A DNA stretch of 64,000 nt, taken from NCBI RefSeq assembly GCF_001592005.1, contig NZ_BCVZ01000013.1, positions 1 to 64,000 of the forward strand, written 5' to 3'. A program made the translations under genes and the position numbers. Every line of letters starts with the position of its first letter. Positions within the stretch are counted from its first letter, which is position 1. The notes under the pieces were generated by a model. It made no database searches. It saw nothing but the letters and a program-made list of their open reading frames with translations, and was not told the DNA's origin. This document shows positions 7,343-16,415 of the stretch, piece by piece. This DNA is from Bacillus sonorensis NBRC 101234 = KCTC 13918. Lineage in GTDB: Bacteria; Bacillota; Bacilli; Bacillales; Bacillaceae.

Positions 7343-8289
7343 ATGAAACGAGCTGAGAAGAGTACAGTTGAGCAGAGCGGGGATTTGCGTGGCAGCCTTC
7401 AGGCGGCTGCCGGCATATGTTTTATCGTATGTGGAACGATGTCTTTTGCGTCAAAATCCATTCTTGTGAAATGGGCTTATGAACAAGGGGCGGCTCCGGA
7501 GGCGGTTTTATTGTATCGGCAATTGATTGCGGCGCCAATGTTTTGGGGGATTTTATGATCTATCGTTCAAAGCCCAAACCGAAACATAAGGATGTCATCA
7601 AAGCCTGCACTGCGGGGCTGCTCTGCTTTTTCCTGTCACCCTTGTTTGATTTCATCGGCCTTCATTATGTCTCGGCGATTGTCGAGCGGATGCTGGTGAT
7701 GAGCTATCCGATTTTCGTGCTGATCCTGTCTGCTTTGTTGAACAGAAAGAGGATGCCGATCCGACATCTTGGCGCGGTTTTCCTTGTGGGCGGCGGGCTG
7801 TTTTTGGCCGTTGGCGGCTGGGATTTACATGCGGTAAAAGCGAATATGACGGGAGCTGTGTTGATTATCCTGTCTGCCATTTTTTATGCCGTTTATTTGG
7901 TCGTATCAGGACGGCTTGTCCACGAAATCGGCAGCATCCGAATGAATGCATATGGACTGTCGGCGGCAAGCTTGGCAATCGCCGTGTATACGGCGATTCA
8001 AGCAGCCGGAGAGCAGCCGGTTAACCTTTTTTCCTACGATGCCCAGATGTACGGTTTATTTATCATCATTGCGGTGGCAACGACGGTTGTTCCTTTTATA
8101 TTTATGCTTGAAGGCATCAAGCGCATTGGAGCGGAACGAGGGGCTTTGATTTCAATAGCCGGGCCGGTGATCACCATTTTCTTGGGGGTATTGTTTTTAA
8201 ACGAACGTTTAAGCCTTGTTCAGTGGCTGGGATGTTTTCTTGTGCTGTTTGTCATCAGTCTATTAGAATATCGAAAGCGTAAGCGGTAA
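7343..8289 (+). pseudogene. ycbK: EamA/DMT exporter YcbK, frameshifted
   Basis: A ten-helix drug/metabolite-type exporter co-transcribed with rtpA and so presumably linked to tryptophan limitation. The frame is broken: the first part ends at 7558 after RQLIAAPMFWGIL, and the second part continues in the next frame (DFMIYRSKPK...) to 8289. The break lies at the run TTTTGGGGGA (7541-7550); one extra G would restore a continuous FWGDFMIY reading. The downstream part keeps good transmembrane character and the expected C-terminal basic tail, so the lesion is recent, a sequencing error, or a slippage site. No independent ribosome site supports the second frame. Confidence 0.8.
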
Positions 8290-8291
8290 AT

Positions 8292-8729
8292 CTACGTTTT
8301 TTTGATGACATACGTCTTGGCTGCGAAGTCATGTACGGCTTGTTTCTTTTCTGAAAAAGCGACTGTCAGGTAAAACAGCCTTGAAATGATATGCACCCAT
8401 GCGGCGAAGTAGCGGATGACAGCCTGTCGAAAAGTTATCGGCTGGCCATTCTCACTAGAAACAATGCGAATTCTGAAAACGGCTTTTCCAATCGTGCCTT
8501 GAAGATTTGTCAACGGCATGAACAGCGGATAGAAAAGGTAAACGAGCACCGCTGTACATAGAACACCTGGGGAGCCCCCTCCAAATATCAGGGCAGATGA
8601 GAGATGTAAACCAACCGTAATCACACAGTCGGTCAGCAGCGCCCCTGCCCGGACCCAAAAACCTGCATATTGCAATGTGTTTAACGTCCTTTCCATGTAT
8701 AGTATAAAGGGATGGGAAACAAACAACAT
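8292..8729 (-). CDS. RDD family membrane protein
   Basis: A small integral membrane protein (up to 145 residues, or 134 from the ATG at 8696). It has the RDD pattern: FWVRAGALLTDCVI in the first helix with conserved R and D, a second helix rich in Leu/Phe, then GTIGKAVFRIRIVS and a C-terminal helix. Family members have been linked to ion or solute transport, but no role is firm. It is convergent with ycbK, whose stop is only three bases away. Neither possible start has a clear ribosome site. Confidence 0.75.
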   Translation of the reverse strand: MLFVSHPFILYMERTLNTLQYAGFWVRAGALLTDCVITVGLHLSSALIFGGGSPGVLCTAVLVYLFYPLFMPLTNLQGTIGKAVFRIRIVSSENGQPITFRQAVIRYFAAWVHIISRLFYLTVAFSEKKQAVHDFAAKTYVIKKT

Positions 8730-8916
8730 AAACCATTTTATAGTTGTTTTTTCTGCTTTTAAATGGGGTGTTTATCCTATTTTTCAACGGATGTTCATGT
8801 TCGTTGAAAAATTTTACTATTACGCTAATTCATACCCATTTTCATTATCGATTTCCCCCCTCTTCAAAGTTTTGATAAAATAATAAAGTTGTAGTATATG
8901 ATACGGAGGTTTAATC

Positions 8917-9981
8917 GTGGGAAAAGTAAAGAGAAACATGCCTTGCCCTTGCGGCAGCGGGCTTAAATATAAAAAGTGCTGCGGCAATCCGAAGGCGGAT
9001 GTTCCGTCCGTTGTGGTGCAAGAGCTGAAACAGATTCAAAAAGATGTCATGGAATTTGCGTTTACAGAACATAAACAAACGATCGATCAATTTCTCAATC
9101 AATATTCTTTTCTATCAGATTTAGAGGAGTCTGCGCAAAAAATATGCGTCTTTAATTTAGGCGTGTGGGGCGTATTTACCCAACCGCTGGCAGACGGCGG
9201 ATTGACGATTTTTGAGGATTATCTGCGCAAAAAGGGCGGCTCCATCCTCAGATCCCAAACGAAAGAAGCCGTTCAATCATGGAACAATATGGCGCCGGCC
9301 TTGCTGCAGGTCAAAGATATTGCAAATGGATCGGTTCGTTTTGAAGATGCGGTTGCAAACGAAGACATCACCATCAACATGAATGTGAAGAGAGAAGGAC
9401 CGTTTATCGGTGAATATGTGCTCGGCTTTCCGATTCAAGTCGGCGGACATACGGAATTCTTTCTGCAATTTACGATCTATCCGAAGAAGATGGCGGACAC
9501 CATCAAAAGCAAGGTAGCGGAAGCGCTCGAACGCTTTACAAGCGAGGGCGGAACGGCAGAAAGGCTGATGAGGGAAGATTTCCATCATCTTTTAATGAAG
9601 CTCTGCCAAAAAGATGAAGCCTCTTCTGCAAACACTTCCGTAGAGATCGAATGGGCCAATGATATGGAAAGAGAAACCGCACGCGTCCTTGAGAAAGGAA
9701 TGCTTGATGCGGGACATCCGGAAACATTTGTTTCTTGGGCGCTCGGCGTTTGGAAATCGTATTGCGCCAAAAAGGCCCCGAGCATCAAAAAAACCGAAGC
9801 ATTCGCCGCCGCATTGGAGTATTTCATCAACACGATATCCAAATCTGAAAAAGCGGTCTCCCAGGCGAAGCTTGCGAAAAAATACGGCGTCAGCGCTTCA
9901 ACGGTATCGAACCGGTTTAAAGATATCGAAGCCGCATTAAAAGATGACCTTGACCATCATCTTGAACTGATGCCTTCATGA
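8917..9981 (+). CDS. SEC-C metal-binding protein with C-terminal HTH (YccF-like)
   Basis: A soluble protein of 354 residues. The N-terminus CPCGSGLKYKKCC (residues 10-22) is a SEC-C zinc-binding motif, as at the tail of SecA. The middle is an unrecognised alpha/beta region, and residues 318-345 (AKLAKKYGVSASTVSNRFKD) form a helix-turn-helix. GTG start at 8917 with CGGAGG nine bases upstream. In B. subtilis a protein of this type (yccF) sits beside the natKR two-component genes; here a kinase relic follows, which supports the same ancestral neighbourhood. The role is unknown. Confidence 0.75.
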   Translation: MGKVKRNMPCPCGSGLKYKKCCGNPKADVPSVVVQELKQIQKDVMEFAFTEHKQTIDQFLNQYSFLSDLEESAQKICVFNLGVWGVFTQPLADGGLTIFEDYLRKKGGSILRSQTKEAVQSWNNMAPALLQVKDIANGSVRFEDAVANEDITINMNVKREGPFIGEYVLGFPIQVGGHTEFFLQFTIYPKKMADTIKSKVAEALERFTSEGGTAERLMREDFHHLLMKLCQKDEASSANTSVEIEWANDMERETARVLEKGMLDAGHPETFVSWALGVWKSYCAKKAPSIKKTEAFAAALEYFINTISKSEKAVSQAKLAKKYGVSASTVSNRFKDIEAALKDDLDHHLELMPS

Positions 9982-9984
9982 CAC

Positions 9985-10019
9985 CAAAAAACCTTCCGAG
10001 ATGTTTCGGAAGGTTTTTT
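9985..10019 (+). terminator. Rho-independent terminator
   Basis: Stem AAAAACCTTCCGA / TCGGAAGGTTTTTT, a strong intrinsic terminator after the SEC-C gene. Confidence 0.9.
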
Positions 10020-10146
10020 GCGTTTTCCCGTCTTGATGAAATCTCGATAAAAGCATCTTACAATATCAAACGACACCGCCGCTCCGAATCGGTGGAACAT
10101 CAAAAACGGGGAGAGGAAAAGGCATGGGAAGCATCCTGTTGGAAAC

Positions 10147-10302
10147 ATGGAGGATAAAAGCAGGACATCCAACGGACATTACGGAATCGGTCTTATGTTT
10201 GCTCTGAATGTCGCAAAACTGCATCAAGGCGATCTGGCCATCAGGAATGCGGAAACGGGGGGCGGACAAGTGCACATGACGATTCCGCTAAATAAAGCGT
10301 AA
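10147..10302 (+). pseudogene. Relic of a sensor histidine kinase C-terminus (natK-like)
   Basis: Fifty-one codons reading GHYGIGLMFALNVAKLHQGD and on through GGGQVHMTIPLNKA to a stop. This is the G-box and last strands of a histidine kinase ATPase domain; everything upstream (autophosphorylation helix, sensor) is missing. The nominal ATG is an internal Met of the ancestor. Its place just after a yccF-like gene points to natK, with the partner response regulator and natAB transporter lost here. This is inferred from remembered synteny. Confidence 0.65.
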
Positions 10303-10310
10303 GTTTGGGA

Positions 10311-10347
10311 AGGGCCTTCCGGATCAATTCGGAAGGTCCTTTCTTTG
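10311..10347. terminator. Hairpin/terminator at the kinase relic end
   Basis: Stem AGGGCCTTCCG / CGGAAGGTCCT followed by TTCTTTG on the plus strand. It overlaps the end of the convergent LysR gene. Its stem resembles the terminator at 9985-10019 (both contain CCTTCCG/CGGAAGG), perhaps a duplicated element. Confidence 0.6.
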
Positions 10348-11226
10348 TCCTTGAAGTTTTTCCTTTAAACAATGATAGAGCTTGGCCGTCGCGTGTTTCA
10401 GAGGAAATGCCGACGTTTTGCAGATGATGCCGAAACTGATGGAGATCGGACTGTCGCTCAGGTCGCGGACTATTGTTCCGGAAGGGAGCGAGGAGGCAAT
10501 GCTTTTTGGAACGAGGGCGATTCCGAGTCCTGCGGCTACATAGCTCTTCAATGCGGTCATGCTGCCGATTTCCATTGTGTTCATTTGGTTCCCGGGCAAT
10601 TCCTGAAAGGCGATTTCGATTTTTTTCCGATAGGTACAGTTGTGAGCCGTGATGAGCAGGCGATGCTCTCTGAGATCCTTCAAGCTGACGCGCTCATATT
10701 CTGCCGCAGGGTGTCCTTCGGGCATGAGCACTGTCAGCTCTTCCGCAAAAAGCGGTTCAAAATAAAGATCTGTTCCGATTGCCGGCGTCGAGCAGATGGC
10801 GAGGTCGAGCTCCCCTTGCAAAAGCCGTTCGGCGAGCGGCGCCGAGTTTCCGATTTCGACGGATATCCGGATCTTTGGATGTTCTGCTAAAAATTCTCCC
10901 AAAATTTCGGGCAATCGGCGGCTTGCGATTGGTTCTAAGGCCCCTAAGCGAATATTTCCGGCTTCGCCGAGCAGGAGGTCCGACATATTGTTTTGCAGGT
11001 GTTCGATATCTTTGACAATATGTTTGCTTTGTTCATAAAACAGTCTTCCGGCTTCGGTCAGCCTGAATGTTTTTCCCCTTTCCAGCAGGCGGATTCCAAG
11101 GTCTGCTTCAAGTTTTTGAATTTGCATCGTGACGGTGGACTGCGCATAATTCAGCTCTTCCGCCGCACGATTGAAGCTTTTGCAAGTTACGATTTTATGA
11201 AACGTCTTTACTGCTTTCAGATCCAT
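10324..11226 (-). CDS. LysR family transcriptional regulator
   Basis: A typical LysR protein of 300 residues. Residues 1-60 are the winged helix (SFNRAAEELNYAQSTVTMQIQKLE), and the rest is the periplasmic-binding-like effector domain (IRLGALEP..., YVAAGLGIALVPKS). The ATG at 11226 is preceded by GGAGGG at eight bases and is chosen over a TTG six bases upstream. It is divergent from the tautomerase-SDR pair with about 118 bases between the starts. LysR proteins usually activate such divergent operons, so control of 11345-12488 is the likely job. The inducer is unknown. Confidence 0.88.
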   Translation of the reverse strand: MDLKAVKTFHKIVTCKSFNRAAEELNYAQSTVTMQIQKLEADLGIRLLERGKTFRLTEAGRLFYEQSKHIVKDIEHLQNNMSDLLLGEAGNIRLGALEPIASRRLPEILGEFLAEHPKIRISVEIGNSAPLAERLLQGELDLAICSTPAIGTDLYFEPLFAEELTVLMPEGHPAAEYERVSLKDLREHRLLITAHNCTYRKKIEIAFQELPGNQMNTMEIGSMTALKSYVAAGLGIALVPKSIASSLPSGTIVRDLSDSPISISFGIICKTSAFPLKHATAKLYHCLKEKLQGQRKDLPN

Positions 11227-11344
11227 GTTCAAATCCCTCCGATATGAGGTTCAATAAAATTGAACAAATCGTTCAAATGATTCAATTATACTAAACCACA
11301 AAAGCAATATATACTATAAATCAAACAAAAGGAGGGATGATCAC

Positions 11345-11746
11345 ATGCCGTATGTCCGAATTGATCTTCTGAAGGGCAGAACAAAGGAAGAGTTTCGAAC
11401 GATCAGCCGCTCTGTTCATCAGGCGATGACAGAGACGATCGATGTGCCGGAAGACGACTACTTCCAAGTCATTACACAGCACGATGAAGAAGAATTTTTC
11501 TTCGATCCGGGCTATATGAACATCAATCGAACGAAAGATCTGATTTATATTCAAATCACAATGAAACAAAGGCGGACCCAAGAAAAAACAGCATTGTATC
11601 GACGCATCGCAGAACGCCTGCACCGCGGGTCAGGCGTTCGAATGGAGGACGTCATGATCATTGTGACCGAGAATACGGAAGAAAACTGGTCGTTTGGAAA
11701 TGGCATAGCACAGCTTGCATCAACAACTGGAGAAGGGGCGGAGTAA
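11345..11746 (+). CDS. Tautomerase family protein (YrdN-like)
   Basis: A protein of 133 residues in the 4-oxalocrotonate tautomerase superfamily. The initiator Met is followed directly by Pro, which becomes the catalytic N-terminal proline after Met removal. It is longer than the 62-residue classic enzymes, consistent with a fused two-unit form: MPYVRIDLLKGRT at the start and a second beta-alpha unit, LIYIQITMKQRRTQEKTALY, in the middle. AAAGGAGGG precedes the start. The SDR gene begins two bases after its stop, so they form an operon, probably for keto/enol chemistry on a shared substrate under the divergent LysR. Confidence 0.82.
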   Translation: MPYVRIDLLKGRTKEEFRTISRSVHQAMTETIDVPEDDYFQVITQHDEEEFFFDPGYMNINRTKDLIYIQITMKQRRTQEKTALYRRIAERLHRGSGVRMEDVMIIVTENTEENWSFGNGIAQLASTTGEGAE

Positions 11747-11747
11747 A

Positions 11748-12488
11748 ATGGACATTCAACATAAAGCGGCTCTCGTAACAGGGGGAGGCACCGGAATCGG
11801 ACGGGCAGTATCGCTTGAATTGGCAAAGCGCGGGGCGGCGGTTGCGGTGAACTATTCACGTTCGGAAGCGGAAGCTGAGGAAACGGTGCGCATGATTCAG
11901 CAAACCGGAGGACGGGCAATCGCCATTAAAGCCGACGTTTCCCGGGCGAACGAAGTTGAGAACATGTTTGAAACAGCGGTGCGGGAGTTCGGAACCGTCG
12001 ATTTGCTTGTAAATAATGCGAGCATCACCCGGCACATTCCGCTTGACGACTTGGAGGCCGCGGACGATGAGGCCTGGGATGAGCTTTATGCCGTGAATGT
12101 CAAAGGGATGTTCTACTGTGCCAGGGCGGCTGCTCCTTTGATGAAGAAGAGCGGACGGGGTGCGATCGTGAACGTCGGCAGTATCGCCGGACTGACGGGT
12201 TCCGGGTCTTCACTTCCATATGCTGTATCTAAAGCGGCGGTGCACGGTCTGACGAAATCGTTGGCGCATGCGCTTGCTCCCGATATTACGGTTTCAAGTA
12301 TCGCGCCCGGCGCGGTTGCGACGAGATGGTGGGAAGGCAAGGAAGACAAAATGAAGCAGCTCAGCCGTCATCTGCCTTTGGAGAGGATCGCAACCCCTGA
12401 AGATATCGCCAGCCTGATCTGCGCGGTTTTGGAGCAGGAGGCGGTTACAGGGCAGATCATAACGGCAGACTGCGGACAAACGTTATAA
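11748..12488 (+). CDS. Short-chain dehydrogenase/reductase
   Basis: A classical SDR of 246 residues. It has the NAD(P)-binding TGGGTGIGRAV near residue 10, NNAS near 87, a catalytic Ser in VGSIAGL, and YAVSKAA with catalytic Tyr and Lys near 155. The start ATG 11748 follows GGAG and lies just after the tautomerase stop; an open frame further upstream lies inside that gene. It most likely reduces or oxidises a small carbonyl compound handled by the tautomerase. The substrate is not evident. Confidence 0.88.
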   Translation: MDIQHKAALVTGGGTGIGRAVSLELAKRGAAVAVNYSRSEAEAEETVRMIQQTGGRAIAIKADVSRANEVENMFETAVREFGTVDLLVNNASITRHIPLDDLEAADDEAWDELYAVNVKGMFYCARAAAPLMKKSGRGAIVNVGSIAGLTGSGSSLPYAVSKAAVHGLTKSLAHALAPDITVSSIAPGAVATRWWEGKEDKMKQLSRHLPLERIATPEDIASLICAVLEQEAVTGQIITADCGQTL

Positions 12489-12580
12489 ATATCCTTTTAT
12501 CGTGTATTTTGTCCTATTTCTATATGATTCGATTTGCCTTATGATGGTTCATATACATATAGAAAAAGAGGGAAGGGTAC

Positions 12581-14659
12581 ATGAGACGTCTGCAATCTTT
12601 AGAGACAATCGAGAAGCTGAAAAATGGGGATCGGCATGTTTTGCGGCATGCGGAATGGCTAAGATACCTGTTTTTGACTGAGGAGCGAAATGTAAATTTG
12701 GAGCGTATTCCTTCACTGGAAAAAATGCCTTCAAATCCCGTTCTTCTTTATGTTGAAAACACTTTGCGCATATTGGAGCAAGCCGATATCCCTGAGAAGG
12801 AACAAGATATCATTGAGGAAGTCCTTATTTGGAGTGAGACAGCAAAATGCGGACAGCCTCATAAAAGGCGGGAATGGCGTGAGAAAGGGTTTCAGCTGGC
12901 GATCCATAATATCGGCTCCGCCCAAATTTACGCCAATCGCAGCCGGACGTTTATGGCCGAACGGCAGGATACCGAGGAACTCATCTATCTGCTGATTGCA
13001 ACGCATGGCCTCGTCGGTCAGTATATTCGCGGGGAGTCGAGATACCGGCAATTCGCGCCCCTGATGGATTGGATAGAGGCAGCCAATGCGGTTGACATCG
13101 ATATCAAGCGGGTGCTGTACCAGCTGAATAAATGTATTATAGCAGGCGTATCGGCCGGGCTTTGGGAATCGGTCGAACAGGATGTCAAGCAGGTCGTGAA
13201 ACAGATTTCCGAAGGTGAGCGCCAACAAGAATGGCCGTTTGCAGAAAGACTGAAAAAGCTGCGGCGGCAAGCCATTGAAATGGGGGAAGACAGCAGACTT
13301 TATGACCGGTATCTCAAGGAACATTCAGCAGAAGAAGAGCTCGGGCGTTTCTTTGGCAAGGCAGACTTTTGGTATGTGGAGTCTGCGCTTTCCTCCTTCA
13401 GCTTTGAAGAGTTTGTCAAAATCTTTTTGCTGATCCGGCGCTCTGTCAATCCTTTATCCGTCAGACACATCAGCTTCGAACCGCTGATGAGGGATATGTA
13501 CCGAGATTATCAAGGTGTGCGGCATACGAATATCTATAAGAAACGGATTATTGAAGCCTATTTAAAAGAAGTATCGATCACAGATTTGCTTCATGACGGA
13601 GCAGCTGTTAATGAACATGTATCCCTGTCCGTTCAGCCGTTTGATGCGGCTTCGGAAATCATAGGAGTCACCTTTTCGTTTTCAAAGGCCGGGCTGAAGC
13701 TGATCGAGTTTTGTCAGGAAGCGGAGAAATCGCCGTTATATGAAAGGGCGATCGTTCTGCTTTACGACTTTTTTGAGTTTCCGAAAGATTCATTTGACCG
13801 CCTTCAAAATGAACAGGCCTATTTGACAGATATGAATGGCGCGGAAGACTATAAAAAGAAGATTGCCGAATATGCCGTCGGGAAGAACATGCTTGATATC
13901 GGCGCGGGCGGGGGCGTGATGCTGGATTTGCTGACGGAGCATCATCCTGAAGCGGAAGTCATCGGGATTGATCTGTCTGTCAATGTCATTGAAGAGCTTC
14001 AAAAAAGGAAGGTGCGGGAGCATAAACCATGGAAGGTCAAGCAGGCCGATGCTTTGGACCTGCCGGAGTACATTGAGAAAGAAAGCGTCGATACGATCGT
14101 GTTTTCATCGATTCTTCATGAATTGTTTTCCTGCATTCCTTATGAAGGCAGAAAATTTAATCACAGGGTCATCGCCAAAGCCTTAACAAGTTCGTTTGAC
14201 GTGCTGAGGCCTAAAGGCAGGATCATCATCAGGGACGGCATTATGACCGAGGATAAGGAGGAGGTGCGCCGGATCCGCTTTAAAGATCCAGATGGAATGG
14301 CTTTCTTGGGAAGATATGTCCGTGACTTTAAAGGACGGCAGATAGAGATTCTTGAGATCGAGAAGGATGCGGCTGTACTTTATGCCAATGATGCGATGGA
14401 ATTTCTCTATACATACACATGGGGGGAAGAGGCGTATCCGCATGAAGTCCAGGAGCAGTTTGGCTATTTTACCCCTTCTGAGTTTCGGGCCTGTATTGAG
14501 AATGAACTGGGCGGCCGTGCGAATATCCTCGTTTTTGAGCATTATTTGCAAGAAGGGTATGAGGAGCATCTCTCTCCCAAAATTGAATTAACAGACGTGA
14601 ATGGAGAAGAAGCTACTTTGCCTGACAGCACTTGTTTTATTGTCATTGAAAAACGATAG
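12581..14659 (+). CDS. Large SAM-dependent methyltransferase with unknown N-terminal region
   Basis: A soluble protein of 692 residues. The class I methyltransferase domain starts near residue 430: motif I MLDIGAGGGVMLDLL, an acidic strand end VIGIDLS, and TIVFSSILHELF as motif IV/post-I. The first 420 residues are not recognised; they are helical and contain AIHNIGSAQIYANRS and LLIATHGLVGQYIRGESRY (residues 110-160), whose spaced His and Arg residues look like an active or binding site. Ribosome site GAGGGAAGG. It stands alone between the SDR operon and a strong terminator. Substrate (RNA, protein or small molecule) is unknown. Confidence 0.75.
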   Translation: MRRLQSLETIEKLKNGDRHVLRHAEWLRYLFLTEERNVNLERIPSLEKMPSNPVLLYVENTLRILEQADIPEKEQDIIEEVLIWSETAKCGQPHKRREWREKGFQLAIHNIGSAQIYANRSRTFMAERQDTEELIYLLIATHGLVGQYIRGESRYRQFAPLMDWIEAANAVDIDIKRVLYQLNKCIIAGVSAGLWESVEQDVKQVVKQISEGERQQEWPFAERLKKLRRQAIEMGEDSRLYDRYLKEHSAEEELGRFFGKADFWYVESALSSFSFEEFVKIFLLIRRSVNPLSVRHISFEPLMRDMYRDYQGVRHTNIYKKRIIEAYLKEVSITDLLHDGAAVNEHVSLSVQPFDAASEIIGVTFSFSKAGLKLIEFCQEAEKSPLYERAIVLLYDFFEFPKDSFDRLQNEQAYLTDMNGAEDYKKKIAEYAVGKNMLDIGAGGGVMLDLLTEHHPEAEVIGIDLSVNVIEELQKRKVREHKPWKVKQADALDLPEYIEKESVDTIVFSSILHELFSCIPYEGRKFNHRVIAKALTSSFDVLRPKGRIIIRDGIMTEDKEEVRRIRFKDPDGMAFLGRYVRDFKGRQIEILEIEKDAAVLYANDAMEFLYTYTWGEEAYPHEVQEQFGYFTPSEFRACIENELGGRANILVFEHYLQEGYEEHLSPKIELTDVNGEEATLPDSTCFIVIEKR

Positions 14660-14694
14660 CAAAAAAAGCACCTAAAGAAAGGTGCTTTTTTTGC
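14660..14694. terminator. Bidirectional terminator
   Basis: AAAAAAAGCACCT / AGGTGCTTTTTTT stem lies between convergent genes and can stop transcription from both sides. Confidence 0.88.
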
Positions 14695-14696
14695 TG

Positions 14697-15770
14697 TTAG
14701 TTTTTAAAGAAGCTTGAGAAATAATCCTCGGTATCATAATCAGTAAGATCAAGCTGCCATTTGCCGTCTTTCGTCTTCTTCATCGTGACTTCAACGGTTT
14801 TATCATTTGAGGCGGTTTCCACTTTTTTGAGTTCTTCCGCCATGACATCGATGGTAGGGCTGATCAGTTCTTCCCGGGACATATAATTTTTCCCGCTGTC
14901 TTTCACGTATTCTTCCATTCTCTTTTGGACTCTCTTTTGCGTGTCTGAGCTGTCGATTGGTGTGATGGTTGCTTCGACTTTTGCTTCTTCGCTAGTCATC
15001 GTTTTTGTAACCGCTTTGACTTTCGCTTTATCTTGGTAGGCGTTTTGGATGGCGCTGATCAGTTTGTTCAGTTTCTTTTTATCGACATCTTCTTCATTAT
15101 AGATGCCCATGGACTTGATAAGCGATTTTTGGCCGCCTTCAATATAATCGGTGACGATTTCCCGTTTGTTTTCGCCGGTCAATTTTTCGAAGTCCTCATT
15201 ATCCTTGCCGAAGAGCGTAATGTCTGTATAAGCCAGCAAAGCTTTTGCCGGATCGTCAAGTTTTTTAGCAGACTCCAGCATGGCGCTGCTGCCGCCGTCT
15301 ATTTCAAATTCAATCGGTTCGATTTTTTCGTCGCCATACGTTTCAGGCGCATATTCGAGCTGATACTTTTCCCCTTTTTCAACCTGGTAATACAGGTATC
15401 CGTCGACTGATTTATCAGAGTTTAGCGTTGCAGTCGTCAATCTTTCATTCTGAGCATCATAAATGTTCACATCAGTCACTTTAGAATCGCCATGATAAAG
15501 GTTGAACGATCTGCGGGTGACGGATAATGGCTCTTTTCCCGTGTTTTTTATGGACACTTTCACTTTTAAAATCAATTCACCATCAGCTAATTTTGTGGTT
15601 GAATCATCAGGGAGTGTATATTCTGTGCTGAGTATTTTGATCTCTGCGTTATCCGCTTTTTTTGCTTCGTCTTTGTCAGCGCTTGCACTTTTACTGCCTC
15701 CGCTACATGCGGCTGACAATACGGCTACAATCATCAAAAGCATCATCAAATATAACTTTTTGCTGCGCAT
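14697..15770 (-). CDS. Lipoprotein, DUF4352/DUF5105 type (YcdA-like)
   Basis: A surface lipoprotein of about 357 residues. The signal peptide MRSKKLYLMMLLMIVAVLSA is followed by the lipobox cysteine and a Ser/Lys-rich linker. Residues 45-165 look like an Ig-like DUF4352 domain (LILKVKVSIKNTGKEPLSV, YLYYQVEKGEKYQLEY); the C-terminal part resembles DUF5105 and ends in WQLDLTDYDTEDYFSSFF. The ATG at 15770 has AAGGAG eight bases upstream and is preferred to the upstream ATG. B. subtilis YcdA is similar in layout from memory. The role is unknown, probably envelope-related. Confidence 0.8.
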   Translation of the reverse strand: MRSKKLYLMMLLMIVAVLSAACSGGSKSASADKDEAKKADNAEIKILSTEYTLPDDSTTKLADGELILKVKVSIKNTGKEPLSVTRRSFNLYHGDSKVTDVNIYDAQNERLTTATLNSDKSVDGYLYYQVEKGEKYQLEYAPETYGDEKIEPIEFEIDGGSSAMLESAKKLDDPAKALLAYTDITLFGKDNEDFEKLTGENKREIVTDYIEGGQKSLIKSMGIYNEEDVDKKKLNKLISAIQNAYQDKAKVKAVTKTMTSEEAKVEATITPIDSSDTQKRVQKRMEEYVKDSGKNYMSREELISPTIDVMAEELKKVETASNDKTVEVTMKKTKDGKWQLDLTDYDTEDYFSSFFKN

Positions 15771-16415
15771 GTCTGTCTCCTTTTTGTCTATTATTTTTTT
15801 CATTGTTGTCTAAATGAAAGGCCGGCTGCGTGTCATGAGAATGACTGAAGTCCCGGTCGTTCCATTTTGCGAAACAGTGAAAATTTGATTATAAATCTTC
15901 ATTTTTCCTGAGTTTCTTTAAAAAAACAGAAACAACAGTACTCATTTTAAGGTTTAAAGGATCATTGTTGAATAGGTTATAAATACTAATTTTGGGCAAT
16001 GTTTTGCAAGTTTAGGCATCACTGCAAAGATTTGTTGGTATAAATAGACTACACCAAAAGGATTACTCGAAGATGAAATTAATGGGAATTGAGGGGCGGT
16101 TTTCATGTGCTGAAATGAACAGAAATAGACTGAAAACTATGAGATCGCAGAGAGCAGAATCAAAAAAGAAGCATCATTCCTATGAATTGGAAATTGATGA
16201 ATCAATAGTCCTGATTTCTGAGGGGGCGCTTATTTGAGTGAAAAGTTCAGTAAAATAAAAAAGTTTGTCATGCGAATTGAGAATAATAGAGTGTAAAACT
16301 TCGGGGTGGAATTTTATAACATGTAAAGAAAACCGTTTGCCCGGAAAATCCTTGATGAACGACGAGCACCAAGAATTCTCGGGATAGCAGGCAAGTGAAA
16401 AGCCGTAAAGGCTTT
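15771..16415. other. Long AT-rich intergenic region
   Basis: About 640 bases with no supported gene. A 54-codon plus-strand frame at 16073-16237 (MKLMGIEGRF...) has no clear ribosome site. The segment at 15890-16070 is AT-rich. Just after the carrier pseudogene, a direct echo of its 3' end is visible at 16381-16425 (GCAAGTGAAAAGCC then GGCTTTTCACTT), an inverted repeat AGTGAAAAGCC / GGCTTTTCACT that can form the carrier's terminator hairpin on the minus strand. Confidence 0.4.

Noticed and set aside
16073-16237. 54-codon plus-strand frame MKLMGIEGRF...
   Set aside because: No Shine-Dalgarno sequence or recognisable homology; it lies in an AT-rich intergenic region where such frames arise by chance.
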